This document shows positions 9,597 through 18,152 of a stretch of DNA of 64,000 nucleotides, piece by piece. Positions within the stretch are counted from its first letter, which is position 1; each line of letters opens with the position of its first letter. This DNA comes from Kaistella flava (ex Peng et al. 2021) (GTDB lineage Bacteria; Bacteroidota; Bacteroidia; Flavobacteriales; Weeksellaceae). Both the position numbers and the translations under genes were made by a program. The stretch is taken from assembly GCF_015191005.1 (NCBI RefSeq), contig NZ_CP040442.1, positions 3,162,001 through 3,226,000 on the forward strand, written 5' to 3'. The notes beneath the pieces were generated by a model, which was not told where the DNA came from, did no database searches, and was given only the letters and a program-made list of their open reading frames with translations.

Positions 9597-9938
9597 AATA
9601 TTTTAAAATCTCCATAAAAGTGAGTTCAACAAATATACTTATTTTTTGAAACGTGTAAAAGCGGCGTGTTTATTTCATTCACTGTTTTTTATAAATGCAG
9701 TTTATTTAGCATTGATTGACATTAAGAAGTAGGTCAAATGTCTAAATCGGAAGTTTTGACTGTTTATTTTATTAAATATTTATTGAATTCGGAAATTTTG
9801 ACTGCTTTTATTTGATAATAATCAAAAGAATAGTTTTTGAGGAATAGAAATAAGAATTAAAAAATGATTGATCAGGAATAGTGAGAATTCGTAATTGTAT
9901 GGATTCTTTCTGTTTCTGAAAATTAAAAACTTACCATT
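9597..9938. other. 342-base divergent intergenic region paaE/clpB
   Basis: No gene seen. It contains the paaE promoter and an imperfect direct repeat of about 20 bases with a shared TTTTGACTG core (9747-9766 and 9789-9808). The repeat could be a regulator site for either gene; no clear promoter for clpB was picked out. Confidence 0.45.
9630..9637 (-). promoter_or_regulatory. probable promoter -7 element of paaE-paaA
   Basis: On the minus strand TATATTTG matches TAnnTTTG exactly, 33 bases before the paaE start. No clear TTG was seen at the -33 distance, only a T-rich tract. Confidence 0.5.
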
Positions 9939-12530
9939 ATGAACTTAGATCAATATACCGTAAAATCACAAGAGGCCATTCAGAAATCGCAACAAATTGC
10001 GATGGAGTTTGGCAATCAAAGTATTGAACCACAACATTTGCTTGAAGGGGTTTTTCAGGTCGATGAAAATATTTCGGACTTTCTGATGAAGAAATCTGAA
10101 GCAGAATTAACTTTAGTTAGAGAAAGAAATCGCGAGAATATTGAAAAACTACCGAAGGTGGAAGGAGGGAATATTTATCTCTCACAAGCTGCGAATAAAG
10201 TTTTGCTTGATGCACCGAACATCGCCAAAAAAATGGGGGATGAATATGTAACCATCGAACATCTGTGGCTTTCATTATTTGAGACCAATTCTGAAGTTTC
10301 AAAAATGCTCAAAGATATGGGGGTTACCAAAAGTGGTTTAGAAACCGCCATCAAAGAATTGCGAAAAGGTTCGAAAGCGACTTCTGCAAGTTCCGAAGAA
10401 ACCTATCAAAGTTTAAATAAATACGCCAAGAATTTTAATGAACTCGCTGTGGAAGGAAAACTCGATCCCGTAATTGGTAGAGATGAAGAAATTCGTCGAG
10501 TTTTGCAAATTCTTTCCAGGAGAACTAAAAATAATCCAATCTTAATCGGTGAACCTGGTGTTGGTAAAACTGCGATTGCAGAAGGAATTGCACACCGGAT
10601 TATTTCCGGTGATATTCCAGAAAACTTACAGGACAAAACTTTGTTTTCTCTTGATATGGGCGCTTTGATCGCTGGTGCAAAATATAAAGGTGAATTTGAA
10701 GAAAGACTGAAATCTGTGATTAATGAAGTCATTAAATCAGACGGTCAAATTATTCTCTTCATCGATGAAATTCACACTTTAGTTGGCGCTGGTGGTGGCG
10801 AAGGAGCGATGGATGCTGCAAATATTCTGAAACCGGCTTTGGCGAGAGGTGAATTGAGAGCAATTGGTGCAACAACTTTAAATGAATATCAAAAATATTT
10901 TGAAAAAGATAAAGCTTTAGAGAGACGTTTCCAAAAAGTGATGGTTGAAGAACCGGATACGGAATCGGCGATTTCCATTTTACGTGGAATTAAAGATAAA
11001 TATGAAGCCCACCATAAAGTTCGAATAAAAGACGAAGCGATTATCGCAGCGGTGGAGCAGTCTCAGCGATATATTTCTGACCGTTTTTTACCGGATAAAG
11101 CCATCGATTTAATTGATGAAGCTTCTGCTAAATTAAGAATGGAAATTAATTCAAAACCAGAGCAGCTCGATGTTCTCGATAGAAAATTAATGCAGATGGA
11201 AATTGAACTCGCTGCGATTTCCAGAGAAGGAAATGATATTAGAGTTGGTCATTTGAAAGAAGATATTTCTAAAGTTTCAGAGGAAAGAAATGAAATCAAT
11301 GCAAAATGGCTCAAAGAAAAACAAAAATCTGAAGATTTAACTTCTATTAAAAAAGATATAGAAGCGTTGAAGTTAGAAGCTGAACGTGCTTCCAGAGCGG
11401 GAGATTATGCGAAAGTTGCTGAAATTCAATATGGTAAAATTAAAGAAAAAGAAGCTGATTTGCAGAAACTCGAACTCGAGATGCAAAACAACCAGAACGA
11501 ATTGATCAAAGAAGAGGTGACCGCTGAAATGATTTCAGAGGTTATTTCAAAATGGACAGGAATTCCGGTGACTAAATTGATTCAATCTGAGCGGGAGAAA
11601 TTATTGCATCTCGAAGATGAACTTCATAAAAGAGTTGTCGGCCAGGAAGAAGCGATAGAATCAGTTGCGAACGCGATCAGAAGAAACCGTGCAGGATTAA
11701 ATGACGAAAAAAAACCGATCGGAAGTTTTCTATTCCTTGGAACAACTGGAGTCGGAAAAACTGAGTTGGCAAAAGCGCTCGCAGAATATCTGTTCGATGA
11801 CGAAAATAATATGACCCGAATCGATATGAGTGAATATCAGGAAAGGCATTCTGTGTCTCGATTAGTTGGTGCTCCTCCGGGATATGTTGGTTACGATGAA
11901 GGTGGGCAGTTAACAGAAGCGGTTCGAAGAAGACCTTATTCAGTCGTGCTTTTAGATGAAATTGAAAAAGCGCATCCTGATGTTTTCAATACATTGCTAC
12001 AGGTTTTGGATGATGGAAGATTAACGGATAATAAAGGAAGAGTTGTGAATTTTAAAAATTCAATTATCATCATGACTTCTAATTTAGGTTCGCCTTTAAT
12101 CATGGAAAATTTCGAAAATATTACCGACAATAATGTTGAAGAAATCGTGGCTAAAACAAAAGAAGAGGTCTTTGAATTGCTGAAACAAACACTGAGACCC
12201 GAATTCATTAACAGAATTGACGAGATTGTTTTATTCCAACCTTTGAATAGAAAGGAAATTGGAAAAATCGTACATTATCAATTACAAGAGTTTAATAAAA
12301 TGCTTGAAAAAAGAGGAATAATTATCACTGCGACCGACGATGCCGTTGAGTACGTAATGAACAAAGGTTACGATCCTGCATTTGGAGCAAGACCTTTAAA
12401 AAGAGTTCTTCAACAGGAAGTTCTCAATAAATTGTCCAGAGAAATTCTGGCAGGACATGTGAATGATGGTGACAGAATCACTTTGGATTACTTCGATGAA
12501 AGTGGATTAGTATTTAGACCGACCGAATAA
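9939..12530 (+). CDS. clpB: ATP-dependent disaggregase ClpB
   Basis: Hexameric AAA+ chaperone that pulls proteins out of aggregates together with DnaK. The 863 residues have the full layout: N-domain (1-145), first AAA domain with GEPGVGKT near residue 204 and ILFIDEIHTLVGAGG, a coiled-coil middle domain (about 400-525, rich in Lys/Glu), and a second AAA domain with GTTGVGKT near residue 601 and VVLLDEIEKAHPDVFN. The M-domain distinguishes it from ClpA/ClpC. It is monocistronic, with its own terminator. Heat control is expected for the family but no specific operator was recognised. Confidence 0.97.
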   Translation: MNLDQYTVKSQEAIQKSQQIAMEFGNQSIEPQHLLEGVFQVDENISDFLMKKSEAELTLVRERNRENIEKLPKVEGGNIYLSQAANKVLLDAPNIAKKMGDEYVTIEHLWLSLFETNSEVSKMLKDMGVTKSGLETAIKELRKGSKATSASSEETYQSLNKYAKNFNELAVEGKLDPVIGRDEEIRRVLQILSRRTKNNPILIGEPGVGKTAIAEGIAHRIISGDIPENLQDKTLFSLDMGALIAGAKYKGEFEERLKSVINEVIKSDGQIILFIDEIHTLVGAGGGEGAMDAANILKPALARGELRAIGATTLNEYQKYFEKDKALERRFQKVMVEEPDTESAISILRGIKDKYEAHHKVRIKDEAIIAAVEQSQRYISDRFLPDKAIDLIDEASAKLRMEINSKPEQLDVLDRKLMQMEIELAAISREGNDIRVGHLKEDISKVSEERNEINAKWLKEKQKSEDLTSIKKDIEALKLEAERASRAGDYAKVAEIQYGKIKEKEADLQKLELEMQNNQNELIKEEVTAEMISEVISKWTGIPVTKLIQSEREKLLHLEDELHKRVVGQEEAIESVANAIRRNRAGLNDEKKPIGSFLFLGTTGVGKTELAKALAEYLFDDENNMTRIDMSEYQERHSVSRLVGAPPGYVGYDEGGQLTEAVRRRPYSVVLLDEIEKAHPDVFNTLLQVLDDGRLTDNKGRVVNFKNSIIIMTSNLGSPLIMENFENITDNNVEEIVAKTKEEVFELLKQTLRPEFINRIDEIVLFQPLNRKEIGKIVHYQLQEFNKMLEKRGIIITATDDAVEYVMNKGYDPAFGARPLKRVLQQEVLNKLSREILAGHVNDGDRITLDYFDESGLVFRPTE

Positions 12531-12558
12531 TTAGTATTGTAAAATATAGATTCAAAAG

Positions 12559-12595
12559 AAATCCACCGAAAATAAATATTCCGGTGGATTTTATT
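12559..12595. terminator. terminator of clpB, possibly bidirectional
   Basis: A perfect 10-bp stem (12559-12568 with 12582-12591) followed by T-rich sequence. It lies between clpB and the convergent minus-strand lipoprotein gene and could serve both. Confidence 0.8.
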
Positions 12596-12644
12596 ATAAG
12601 ATAATAATTCTTGAATAGTAAAAAGCTAATTTTCTTATTAGATT

Positions 12645-13430
12645 CTAAAATGTCGTTTTCACTCCAGTTATTTGAAATGGTGTTTCGTAATTTACAGGAA
12701 TTGTACCATTGTAAACTCCGTTATCAGTTTTGAAAACGAGTCCATTGTCAAAGTTTTTGTAGTAGGCATTAAAGGAATTTTCATTGTTTCCCTTCTGTGG
12801 TAATCGGGGGATATAACAAGACCAATCTTCGCCATAATCAAATTTCATCGTCATTTGGTACCAGTAATGCCCTGCTTTTAAATTTAAATCATTGCCAATT
12901 GTTGTCTCTACTTTATATACTAAGCTTGCACTTGGGTCATCTGTAATCTTAGTTGTTTCATTAGTGATTCTATAAATATTGGTTGGTGCAGATGATTTAA
13001 ACAAGTTGGTATCCAAGTTTCCGTATACTTTTTTTGAAGTGGCTAAGTCTGGATTTCCATCGTAAATCTCCATAACTATATTTTTAACTGAGAAATTAGC
13101 AGAAACTGGGTCAGGATTTATAACATAAAATGAAATATTTTTTACATTCCAAATTTCATTTTGAGGGATTACAAAATCGTCTGAAACAGAGTATCTGGCT
13201 TTTTCCTGAAAGTTGAGATAAAAACAGGATATTCCAGGAGTAGATGAGGGTCTGATTTCACTGAATTCGTAACCTTGAGGCGCAATTAATCCGGTTGTTG
13301 AAACAGTGCCGGTTGATAGTTTTCCGTTATTGTAGTCCAGAGGAGTTACGGTAGATGATTCTTGGACTCTGTCATGGGCGCAGTTGATAAGAATAACAAA
13401 AGAGATTAAGATGAATAAGTGCTTTTTCAT
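12645..13430 (-). CDS. hypothetical lipoprotein, 261 aa
   Basis: Not recognised by family. A lipoprotein signal peptide is visible: hydrophobic stretch then INC with Cys17 as lipidation site. The mature part is beta-rich and aromatic. It contains a segment beginning SDDFVIPQNEIWNVKNI and later LKAGHYWYQMTM, which mirrors in order the NDFFVPKA and TRYWISLQA segments of the T9SS cargo protein at 4046-5842. A shared jelly-roll-like module is therefore inferred. It is probably anchored in the outer membrane; single gene. Confidence 0.75.
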   Translation of the reverse strand: MKKHLFILISFVILINCAHDRVQESSTVTPLDYNNGKLSTGTVSTTGLIAPQGYEFSEIRPSSTPGISCFYLNFQEKARYSVSDDFVIPQNEIWNVKNISFYVINPDPVSANFSVKNIVMEIYDGNPDLATSKKVYGNLDTNLFKSSAPTNIYRITNETTKITDDPSASLVYKVETTIGNDLNLKAGHYWYQMTMKFDYGEDWSCYIPRLPQKGNNENSFNAYYKNFDNGLVFKTDNGVYNGTIPVNYETPFQITGVKTTF

Positions 13431-13624
13431 AAAGTGTGATTTTATATTAGTAAACGTTCGATTTGAAAATTTGGTGGTTTTTATAGTGATAAATATAATT
13501 AATTATCGATTGAAATGTTGATGTGTGAATAGTGGTGATTGAATTATATTTGATTTTTTTGATGAAAGTGGTTTGATTTTCTGACCGACCGAAAAGTGAG
13601 AAACTTCATCTGAAATTATTTTAA

Positions 13625-13669
13625 AACCAAAACCGTCCATTTGAAGATTTCAAATGGACGGTTTTGGTT
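13625..13669. terminator. 21-bp perfect-stem terminator
   Basis: Positions 13625-13645 pair without mismatch with 13649-13669 around a 3-base loop. The stem lies 15 bases after the stop of the minus-strand gene at 13685. A-rich and T-rich arm ends give U-tracts in both directions. Confidence 0.85.
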
Positions 13670-13684
13670 AATGCAAATGTCGAA

Positions 13685-14065
13685 TTACTGTTTAGGAGCT
13701 AATTCTATTTTATGTGATTTATCTGCATATTTTACAAAAGAACCACTTCCTAAATCAATACCAAATCCAATAATTCCACCAAAAAGAAGATTAACTAAAG
13801 TTACCGGATTGAAATCTTTATCTAATTTCACTTCTTTCGTTTCGTATCCTTCTTTTTTAATTTCTATCATTTGTTTTGATAAAGATCTTGTGATATCAAC
13901 GGTACAAGGAGTAACGCATTTTTCGATTCCTTTATGTACAACTTTTGCTCCTTCTGGAGTTGAGTTAAAGGTTATAGAATCTTTTGTTCCAGTAAAAATG
14001 GTTGCGCAAGATGTCATTGAAATTGCAATAATAGCAACTGATGCATAAGATAAAACTTTCTTCAT
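13685..14065 (-). CDS. PEGA-domain lipoprotein
   Basis: A 126-residue protein with a lipoprotein signal (ISMTSCATIF, lipidated Cys20) and a PEGA-type carbohydrate/surface-associated module: STPEGAKV near residue 36, then CTPCTVDI and IEIKKEGYETKEV. A Gly-rich hydrophobic stretch (LLFGGIIGFGIDLGSG) follows. Its precise role is unknown; PEGA modules occur on surface-exposed proteins. Single gene, closed by a very stable terminator. Confidence 0.8.
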   Translation of the reverse strand: MKKVLSYASVAIIAISMTSCATIFTGTKDSITFNSTPEGAKVVHKGIEKCVTPCTVDITRSLSKQMIEIKKEGYETKEVKLDKDFNPVTLVNLLFGGIIGFGIDLGSGSFVKYADKSHKIELAPKQ

Positions 14066-14338
14066 AAATTTTTATTTAAAATGTCGTCAAAAATAGTTTC
14101 TTTTTCTGAAATAACGAAAAAAAAATTTAATATTTTCGTAGATATGAAATATTACATATCACAAATAGCATTTTTCTAAATTTTTCAGGAAATTATTAAT
14201 ATTAAAGTTTTTAGATTTGTTGTTTTAGGGAGTTGAAAAACGTTATTAAAATCTTTAAATCTTTTGCTTGATGTTGATAATCTTATTTTTGAATAAAGTA
14301 GTTAAGCTCTCTGAGAGACAGAAAAACTTCACTTTTTA

Positions 14339-14448
14339 TTTGTATAACTTATTGGTGGCAAGATATTTGCTAATTTAAGATTGAAAATTTATTTTCATCA
14401 TTTGTGTTTTTGGATTCATTGAACAGTCAATGAATCCATTTTTTTTTG
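14339..14448 (+). ncRNA. small RNA-like unit 1 (tandem array of three)
   Basis: Promoter TTTG (14339-14342), 19-base spacer, GATATTTG (14362-14369). The inferred transcript of about 75 bases carries the shared box TTTCATCATTTGTGTTTTT (from 14393). It ends in a 12-bp terminator stem (14411-14422 with 14427-14438, loop ACAG) plus a run of T. It differs from units 2 and 3 upstream of the shared box and in stem sequence, but the stem is still perfectly paired. Transcription is inferred. Confidence 0.6.
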
Positions 14449-14495
14449 ACTATGATAATCATTTAGAGATATATGAAAAATACTCCTCAAAAAAT

Positions 14496-14616
14496 TTTGT
14501 TATTTAAAAAATAAGCGCAATCTTTGCAGTGTTCAATGCTTGTAAAGGCAAAGAATAAATTTTTTTTCATCATTTGTGTTTTTAGAATCCATCAGTCATG
14601 ATGGATTCTTTTTTTA
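14496..14616 (+). ncRNA. small RNA-like unit 2
   Basis: Promoter TTTG (14496-14499), 19-base spacer, AATCTTTG (14519-14526). The inferred transcript is roughly 14530-14616, with the shared box from 14565. The terminator stem is 14584-14594 with 14599-14609, loop GTCA, then seven T. A 21-codon reading frame starting MLVKAKNK begins almost at the transcript start and ends inside the terminator; it is probably incidental. TCTTTGC (14521-14527) could also pair with GCAAAGA (14548-14554). Confidence 0.65.
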
Positions 14617-14671
14617 TAAATGTTATTGACAAAAGCAATGTATTAAATTTGCAAAAAAGTATCGGATAAAT

Positions 14672-14792
14672 TTTGCCATGTAAAGAATAATACCAATCTT
14701 TACAGTGTTCAATGCTTGTAAAAGTAAAGAATAAATTTTTTTTCATCATTTGTGTTTTTAGAATCCATCAATCATGATGGATTCTTTTGTTT
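14672..14792 (+). ncRNA. small RNA-like unit 3
   Basis: Promoter TTTG (14672-14675), 19-base spacer, AATCTTTA (14695-14702). It is nearly identical to unit 2 at an offset of 176 bases, with only a few substitutions over about 90 bases. The terminator stem is 14760-14770 with 14775-14785, loop ATCA, followed by T-rich sequence. The 7-bp pairing seen in unit 2 is kept by a compensating G-C to A-T change (TCTTTAC with GTAAAGA). Confidence 0.65.
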
Positions 14793-15012
14793 TTACATCA
14801 AAAAGTAACTTCCACCAATATTGGAAAATGATTAGAAGTGTAAATCAGATTCTTTTTTCGATCATTAATTGTTCAGTATTCTGATATACGATTGTATTTA
14901 TCATTTTTAAAACAAGTTATACGTAACTATTGTTGCATTATAATAAATTGAGTTTGAACTACATCTGAATTTCATAATCTAAAAATGAAAATGTTTATCG
15001 TAATTAAAAACG

Positions 15013-15043
15013 TTCAGTAATTCAATTAGTTTCACTACTTTTG
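15013..15043 (+). promoter_or_regulatory. probable promoter of ABC-F gene
   Basis: TACTTTTG (15036-15043) fits TAnnTTTG, followed by CACC as in other strong promoters here. TTC (15013-15015) lies 20 bases upstream. The start codon is at 15082. Confidence 0.6.
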
Positions 15044-15081
15044 CACCTCGAAAATTCACTCATCAATTAGTACGCAATAAT

Positions 15082-17007
15082 ATGATTTCTGTTCAAAGTT
15101 TAGGTCTTCATCATTCTGGAAATTACCTTTTTCAAAATGTAAATTTCACCATCAAAAAAGATGATAAAGTCGGTTTGGTCGGTAAAAACGGAGCAGGTAA
15201 ATCTACTTTGTTAAAAATGCTTACGGGCGAAATTAATTTTTACGAAGGCAGTATTATTCAGGAAGGAGTCGTTACCATCGGTTTCTTGAAGCAGGATTTA
15301 GATTTTGTAAAAGGTCGTACTGTATGGAATGAAACTTTGCAAGCGTTCGAAGCCATCAATGCGATGAAAAACGAGCTCGAAGACGTGAATCATCAGATGG
15401 TTACCAGAACCGATTATGAAAGTGATTACTATGAAAATTTAATTCAAAGAATGACTGAATTGAATGATCTTTTGATGCATCACGATGCTTATAATTTAGA
15501 AGGTGATGTTGAGAAAGTATTATTAGGACTTGGTTTTAAAGCTGATGATTTTCATAAAATTACCGATGAGTTTTCTGGAGGTTGGAGAATGAGAATCGAA
15601 TTGGCAAAATTACTTTTGCAGAAAAATGATTTAATGTTACTCGATGAGCCGACGAATCACTTGGATATGGAGTCCATTATTTGGCTCGAAGCTTTTTTGA
15701 AAGATTATCCAGGCGCAATCGTTTTGGTGAGTCACGATAAGCAATTTATGACCTCAGTTTGTAACAGAACTTTTGATATTAATAATAGAAAAGTTGACGA
15801 TTACAAAGCCAATTATACCAAATATCTGGAGCTGAGTAAAGAAAGAAAAGAAAAGCAAATTCAGGCCAAGAAAAATCAGGATGTCGAAATTAAGCAAATG
15901 GAAGATAACATCAACCGTTTCCGTGCTTCTGCAACGAAGTCTTCTTTCGCGCAATCTTTGATTAAAAAATTAGATAAACTGGAGAGAATTGAAGTTGATA
16001 CTGATGATGTTTCCAAATTTAATATTCGTTTTCAGCCCGCTGTAACTCCCGGAAAAGTAGTTTTTGAAGCGAAAAATCTAGGAAAAGCATATGGTAATAA
16101 ACAAGTTTTTGATGAGGTTGATTTCTTTATCGAACGTGGACAGCGTATCGCTTTATTAGGACAAAACGGTCAAGGTAAAACGACCATAGCAAAAATTCTT
16201 TCAGGAGAAATTACCGATTATTCTGGTGAATGGAATCTGGGACATAACGTAAACATTGGATATTTTGCTCAGAACCAGGAAGAAGTTTTAACGCCGAACA
16301 AAACAGTTTTACAGGAAGCTGAAGATGCAGCTACTGAAGAAACTCGTCCAAGAGTTCGTGACTTGTTGGGAAGTTTCCTTTTTCAAGGTGATGATGTTCA
16401 GAAAAAAACGAAAATACTTTCCGGAGGTGAACGTAACCGTTTGGCTTTGTGTAAATTATTACTTCGTCCGTTCAATACGTTGATTATGGATGAACCGACG
16501 AATCACTTGGACATTCAATCGAAAGAGATTATTAAGTTGGCTTTACAGAGATTTGAAGGAACACTGATAGTTATTTCTCACGACCGTGAATTTTTACAAG
16601 GTTTGAGCGATAAGATTTTTGAATTCCGAGATGGAAGAATGAAAGAATTCTTGGGTGATGTTAATGATTATCTAGAGTTCCGTCAGAAAGAAAGTATCCG
16701 AGAGATTTCTGCTGAAAAATCGAAATTACAAGAATTGCGAAATGAACCCGTTCCAGTGAAAGTGGTTGAAAAACCAGTTGAAAAGAAACCGGTTATCGTT
16801 AGTAAAGATCAAAAAAATATTCAAAATAAAATTAAGAAAGTTGAAGAGAAAATTTCTGAACTCGAATTAACGATCGAAGAAATGGAAAAGGCTTTCACCA
16901 CTGGAAATCCATCTGAAGAAACTTTGGAATTGTATAATACGAAGAAAGCCGATTTAGATTTGGCTTTGCAGGAATGGGAATTTTTGGGAACGCAGTTGGA
17001 TGCTTAA
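15082..17007 (+). CDS. ABC-F family ATPase (ribosome-associated)
   Basis: Soluble twin ATP-binding protein without membrane domains, the ABC-F layout; members act on the ribosome (translation factors or antibiotic protection). The 641 residues carry Walker A motifs GKNGAGKST (near residue 36) and GQNGQGKTT (near 362), signatures EFSGGWRMR and LSGGERNRL, and two copies of DEPTNHLD. A charged linker lies between the domains (about 245-300). A Lys/Glu-rich coiled-coil C-terminus (about 545-641) suggests the Uup/YdiF type, with possible nucleic-acid binding. The specific role is not determined. It has its own promoter and terminator. Confidence 0.93.
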   Translation: MISVQSLGLHHSGNYLFQNVNFTIKKDDKVGLVGKNGAGKSTLLKMLTGEINFYEGSIIQEGVVTIGFLKQDLDFVKGRTVWNETLQAFEAINAMKNELEDVNHQMVTRTDYESDYYENLIQRMTELNDLLMHHDAYNLEGDVEKVLLGLGFKADDFHKITDEFSGGWRMRIELAKLLLQKNDLMLLDEPTNHLDMESIIWLEAFLKDYPGAIVLVSHDKQFMTSVCNRTFDINNRKVDDYKANYTKYLELSKERKEKQIQAKKNQDVEIKQMEDNINRFRASATKSSFAQSLIKKLDKLERIEVDTDDVSKFNIRFQPAVTPGKVVFEAKNLGKAYGNKQVFDEVDFFIERGQRIALLGQNGQGKTTIAKILSGEITDYSGEWNLGHNVNIGYFAQNQEEVLTPNKTVLQEAEDAATEETRPRVRDLLGSFLFQGDDVQKKTKILSGGERNRLALCKLLLRPFNTLIMDEPTNHLDIQSKEIIKLALQRFEGTLIVISHDREFLQGLSDKIFEFRDGRMKEFLGDVNDYLEFRQKESIREISAEKSKLQELRNEPVPVKVVEKPVEKKPVIVSKDQKNIQNKIKKVEEKISELELTIEEMEKAFTTGNPSEETLELYNTKKADLDLALQEWEFLGTQLDA

Positions 17008-17040
17008 CTAAACAATAAGTTGTAAAATATTTCACGTATT

Positions 17041-17083
17041 AAACCGTGTCAAGGTTCTGAACCTTGACACGGTTTTTTTTATT
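17041..17083 (+). terminator. terminator of ABC-F gene, built from a genome repeat
   Basis: A 17+1+17-base palindrome (17041-17057, 17059-17075) followed by eight T. Its arms contain AAGGTT and AACCTTGACACGG, the same palindrome family found at 37637, 38729 and 39928. Confidence 0.85.
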
Positions 17084-17169
17084 GCTAGAAATTCGTTGGT
17101 GGAAAGTTTATAATTGCGTAATGCAAAAAATGAAGAATTGAATTTGTAAATGTAGAATAATATGTGCAA

Positions 17170-18045
17170 TTAAAAACTCCTAAAATTACTCGGCGTAAAG
17201 ATATATCTCGCTGTTTTCGTCTCCGGTGAATCCACATCTAATTCATACCAAGGCGAAATATTTGGGTTAAAAGGATTTTTCAATAAATGAATTGATTGCG
17301 CTGGTGTAAAACCTTCCGCAAGCAGAAATAATTTGTCTCCTTTTTTATTTTCCGAAACTCCAGTGATAAAAACAATATGTCCTGGACTTCCTGCGGTAAT
17401 TAATATGTCTCCTGTTTTTAAATCGTTCGTTTTTAAAACCGGTTTCGTTTCTTTGTTTAAAGAAATGGTTCCAGCATAAGTGAAAATTAAATCTAAATAT
17501 TTTCTAAAGTTTTCATAAGAATCGTCAAAGTTTTCAGTCTTTTTAAATTGAACTGAGTTTCCATTAACAAAAGCACGCGTTCCATTTTTATATTTATCCC
17601 ACATCATTAAATCTCCACTTGTAAAATGAAATTTAATTTCACCGAACTTTTTAGTTTTAAATAGATATTCTGCCCGAAGTCGAATAAGAGCATCTGCACA
17701 TTGCTGCAAATCTTTTGTTCCCGTATCGATATCGAAAATAGCTTGGTGAAGATGTTGGGTTGCAATTGCGGTCCCGTCATATTTCAAAATCGGAGCGCCG
17801 TATTTTTTAAGATTAAAATGTTCCAGATAGTGTCCGAAAGAATCTGGCTTTTCTTCAATCCACGAATAATCTTCCGGAGCTGGGAATCTTTCTTTAATCG
17901 TGTTTTTGTCTTCGTTAATATTTAATGAAGATTTTTGTTCAATATTAGCTGAAACTTCTTCACCTAAAATAGTAGGTTTAGAATTTGTGGTTTTTTCACA
18001 GCTGAAAATAATGAATAAGATTGCGAAAAGTAATGCTTTTTTCAT
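17170..18045 (-). CDS. DUF4846-family lipoprotein
   Basis: A 291-residue predicted lipoprotein (Cys16 in IIFSCEKT). The mature part shows the features expected of DUF4846: ERFPAPEDYSWIEEKPDSFG near residue 53, VLKYDG-like ILKYDGTAIAT, QCADALIRLRAEYL near 120 and TAGSPGHIVFITGV near 220. Function is unknown; it is probably periplasmic or outer-membrane anchored. It is divergent from mvaA, with about 107 bases between the starts. Confidence 0.82.
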   Translation of the reverse strand: MKKALLFAILFIIFSCEKTTNSKPTILGEEVSANIEQKSSLNINEDKNTIKERFPAPEDYSWIEEKPDSFGHYLEHFNLKKYGAPILKYDGTAIATQHLHQAIFDIDTGTKDLQQCADALIRLRAEYLFKTKKFGEIKFHFTSGDLMMWDKYKNGTRAFVNGNSVQFKKTENFDDSYENFRKYLDLIFTYAGTISLNKETKPVLKTNDLKTGDILITAGSPGHIVFITGVSENKKGDKLFLLAEGFTPAQSIHLLKNPFNPNISPWYELDVDSPETKTARYIFTPSNFRSF

Positions 18046-18124
18046 CTTTTAAATATAATTAAATCCGCTACACATTTCGAATTAGAAGCAGAACATCCAT
18101 CGCTAAACATCCAACCGAATTTCC

Positions 18125-18132
18125 TATCTTTG
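18125..18132 (+). promoter_or_regulatory. probable -7 element of mvaA promoter
   Basis: TATCTTTG matches TAnnTTTG; mvaA starts 20 bases downstream. No TTG was found at the usual distance upstream. Confidence 0.5.
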
Positions 18133-18152
18133 AGTTTCAAAATTTTACCTCT

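Larger units (their letters stand above)
14066..15081. other. 1-kb intergenic region with three tandem small-RNA-like units
   Basis: No protein gene of normal size. From 14339 to 14790 it holds three similar promoter-transcript-terminator units, listed separately. The stretch 14800-15000 is AT-rich with nothing recognised. The promoter of the ABC-F gene lies at 15013-15043. Confidence 0.7.

Noticed and set aside
10117..12208. Minus-strand frames inside clpB
   Set aside because: Shadows of the long, well-supported clpB reading frame.
14519..14554. Riboswitch or 6S-like RNA in the 14.5-kb region
   Set aside because: Transcripts are too short, end at their own terminators and are not joined to the downstream gene; no known riboswitch core recognised.
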